A stretch of 64,000 nt of DNA from an uncultured Desulfobacter sp. (GTDB lineage Bacteria > Desulfobacterota > Desulfobacteria > Desulfobacterales > Desulfobacteraceae). Below are positions 62,509 to 64,000 of the stretch, in pieces (the stretch's first letter is position 1; each line of letters starts with the position of its first letter). The DNA is taken from contig NZ_OY762614.1 in NCBI RefSeq assembly GCF_963666145.1, forward strand, positions 2,218,001 to 2,282,000, given 5' to 3'. The notes under the pieces are model-generated. The model did not search any database and was not told where the DNA came from. It worked only from the letters and a program-made list of their open reading frames with translations. The position numbers were made by a program, and so were the translations under genes.

Positions 62509-64000
62509 AAAAATTAAAGGGGCAGTAGATTCTGTCGCAAAAAATCAGAATGTAAACCCCGACGAGGAATTATCTTCTGCGTTTAACGCGATGACCTCTG
62601 CGGTTTGGATTATTGATAAAGACCATTCTATCTTAAAATCCAACACCGCTGCCGAGCGGTTATTCCATAGAAGCAATAGTGAAGTCATCGGTGAAAAATG
62701 CTGGCGTATTTTGCATGGTACGAATCAACCCATTAAAGAGTGCCCCCTCATCAAAGCCCGTCAAAGCTTACAACAAGAATGCATTGAGATGCCAATCAAC
62801 GGCAGATGGTTTGAAGTCGTGGTAAACCCGATTCTTGATTCCAGCGGGAAACCCTCAAAGTATATTCACATCGTCACGGATATTACCGAAGCCAAATTAA
62901 CCAAGGCAGAACTTGTCGTACAATCAGAAAGGATACAGACCTTTTTCAATTCCATCAACGACGCCATATTTGTCCATCCCCTGGCTTTAGATGGGTTTAA
63001 ACCCTTTGTTGAAGTCAATGATATTGCCTGTAAGCGATATGGGTATACCTATGATGAATTGATGCATCTTTCGGCATCGGATATAACGGTCAAGCCGGAT
63101 GTCATCGGGCATTCCAGCCCCCATTGCAGGAATAATCTGCTCAAAAACAAGCTGCTGGTTTTTGAAACATGTCATGTCAAAAAATCAGGCGAGATATTTC
63201 CCGTTGAAATCAATTCCAATATCTTCTATCAAAACGGAAAACCTCACATTCTTGCCGTTGTTCGGGATATTACGGATCGAAAAAAGGCCGAAGAAGTGCT
63301 TCGGAAAAGCGAACAGGCCTTTCGAAACCTGTTTGATAATCATGCTGCAGTCAAACTCATTCTTGATCCCGGTACCGGCCGGATTATCGCAGCGAACAAG
63401 GCGGCGGAGGAATTTTATGGCTGGCGTTGTGACACGCTGACACAAATGAACATTGACCAAATCAATACAAAATCCTTTGACGAAATTAAGCCTCTGATGG
63501 CCAAGGCGAAAAAACAGGAACGCATTTGTTTTGAATTTCAACACCGGTTGGCCGACGGCTCCCTGCGGGATGTTGAGGTGTTCAGCAGCGGGGTTGAGAT
63601 GAATGGAGAAAAATATCTGCATTCCATTGTTCATGACATTACAGAACAAAAAAAAGTCACAAAAGATATGGAGGAACTGCGGATTCAAAATTGGCACCTC
63701 AAAAAACAGGAGAGCCTCAGCCGAATGGCAGGGGCAATTTCCCACCACTTTAACAACCACTTGATGGCGATCATGGGGAACCTGGAGCTGAGTCTTAAAT
63801 TGATCGAGAGAGGAGACTCTCCGCTCAAACATCTAATGAAATCCATGGACGTTGCGCAAAATGCGGCCAAAGTCAACGGACTAATGCTTACCTACCTTGG
63901 AAAAAACACCTCCGGAAAAATGCCGATGGATATTGGCAAAGTCTGTAGAATGACCATGCCGCTTCTGAGGGCTTCTTTGCCAATCAACATTGTCGTGGAG
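62489..64000 (+). CDS. PAS-rich sensor histidine kinase, 3'-partial
   Basis: 504 codons are visible with no stop before the window end. The frame opens after a TAA at 62480, so the start is probably the TTG at 62489; the first ATG is 62591 and has no ribosome-binding site. Three PAS domains follow one another: about 35-150 (SAVWIIDKDHSILKSNTAAE), about 155-280 and about 285-400 (RNLFDNHAAVKLILDPGTGR), each ending in a DIT(D/E) motif. A HisKA-like helix begins near 415 with AISHHFNNHLMAIMGNLELS, the phospho-accepting His region. No transmembrane helix is present, so it is a cytoplasmic kinase, NtrB-like in its H-box. Confidence 0.88.
   Translation, partial: MLKSFFKKIKGAVDSVAKNQNVNPDEELSSAFNAMTSAVWIIDKDHSILKSNTAAERLFHRSNSEVIGEKCWRILHGTNQPIKECPLIKARQSLQQECIEMPINGRWFEVVVNPILDSSGKPSKYIHIVTDITEAKLTKAELVVQSERIQTFFNSINDAIFVHPLALDGFKPFVEVNDIACKRYGYTYDELMHLSASDITVKPDVIGHSSPHCRNNLLKNKLLVFETCHVKKSGEIFPVEINSNIFYQNGKPHILAVVRDITDRKKAEEVLRKSEQAFRNLFDNHAAVKLILDPGTGRIIAANKAAEEFYGWRCDTLTQMNIDQINTKSFDEIKPLMAKAKKQERICFEFQHRLADGSLRDVEVFSSGVEMNGEKYLHSIVHDITEQKKVTKDMEELRIQNWHLKKQESLSRMAGAISHHFNNHLMAIMGNLELSLKLIERGDSPLKHLMKSMDVAQNAAKVNGLMLTYLGKNTSGKMPMDIGKVCRMTMPLLRASLPINIVVE

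Noticed and set aside
1..64000. CRISPR arrays, tRNA or rRNA genes, known riboswitches
   Set aside because: No regularly spaced direct repeats, no T-loop/acceptor patterns and no recognisable riboswitch core were found on reading both strands; short RNAs could still be missed by eye.

Overview
The window looks like a chromosomal stretch of a sulfate-reducing deltaproteobacterium, most likely Desulfobacteraceae (Desulfobacter/Desulfobacula-like). This is an inference from gene content: a flagellar operon behind a sigma-54 promoter and its NtrC-type activator, a pentaheme cytochrome, a siroheme-reductase-like protein, class I fumarase, a TRAP transporter, an FmdE-like protein, and dispersed palindromic intergenic repeats. 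No rRNA, tRNA, CRISPR or phage module was recognised.

Layout. 1-11000: a TPR protein (cut by the window edge), an NtrC-type regulator, then one plus-strand operon flgB-flgC-fliE-fliF-fliG-fliH-fliI-fliJ-motE-like, for the rod, MS ring, C ring and export ATPase. 11000-23000: mostly minus-strand genes. They encode a beta-CASP nuclease, a DUF4197 protein, an AsmA-like protein, thiol peroxidase, an AT-rich pair (winged-helix protein and orphan DNA methyltransferase), MntP, a pentaheme cytochrome, a RibD/DHFR-like reductase with a tiny downstream ORF, and fumarase. 23500-43400: a FapA/DUF342 protein with an unknown 569-residue partner, a MOT1-type molybdate/sulfate transporter, glycerate 2-kinase, a DUF89 protein, an AI-2E-family permease, a TPR-methyltransferase, a PhnD-like binding protein with a hybrid histidine kinase, TRAP dctPQM with an FmdE-like gene, a DUF374 acyltransferase, and a phytochelatin-synthase-like peptidase.

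43440-50650: hrpB, then an accessory island. A small membrane-protein gene is flanked by about 48-bp imperfect inverted repeats. Between that gene and the right repeat sits a three-level nest: IS-A (TIR AAGGGTGTTG, 5-bp duplication ATTTA) carries IS-B (TIR CTGRTTATAACGG, 8-bp duplication TATCTTTT) in its transposase tail, and IS-B carries a 319-bp MITE (TIR GGGCGCATTCCC, 8-bp duplication GATCAAGA) in its own transposase. Each host frame can be restored on paper by removing the insert and one duplication copy.

50650-64000: a 752-residue protein of about 17 degenerate helical repeats that I cannot assign to a family, an EamA exporter with its ribosome-binding site inside a perfect-looking stem-loop, an AraC regulator, a small secreted helical protein, ilvC with divergent ilvY, a periplasmic-binding/transmembrane/AlbA_2 fusion protein, a DUF1007 protein, a siroheme-reductase-like gene with a frameshift, a ParB-domain protein, and the first 504 codons of a PAS-rich histidine kinase cut by the window end.

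The best candidates for something new are the 752-residue repeat protein, the inverted-repeat cassette with its nested transposons, a 123-125-bp palindromic repeat family (two copies, one in the ilvC-ilvY regulatory gap), and the sensor-like SBP-AlbA_2 fusion.
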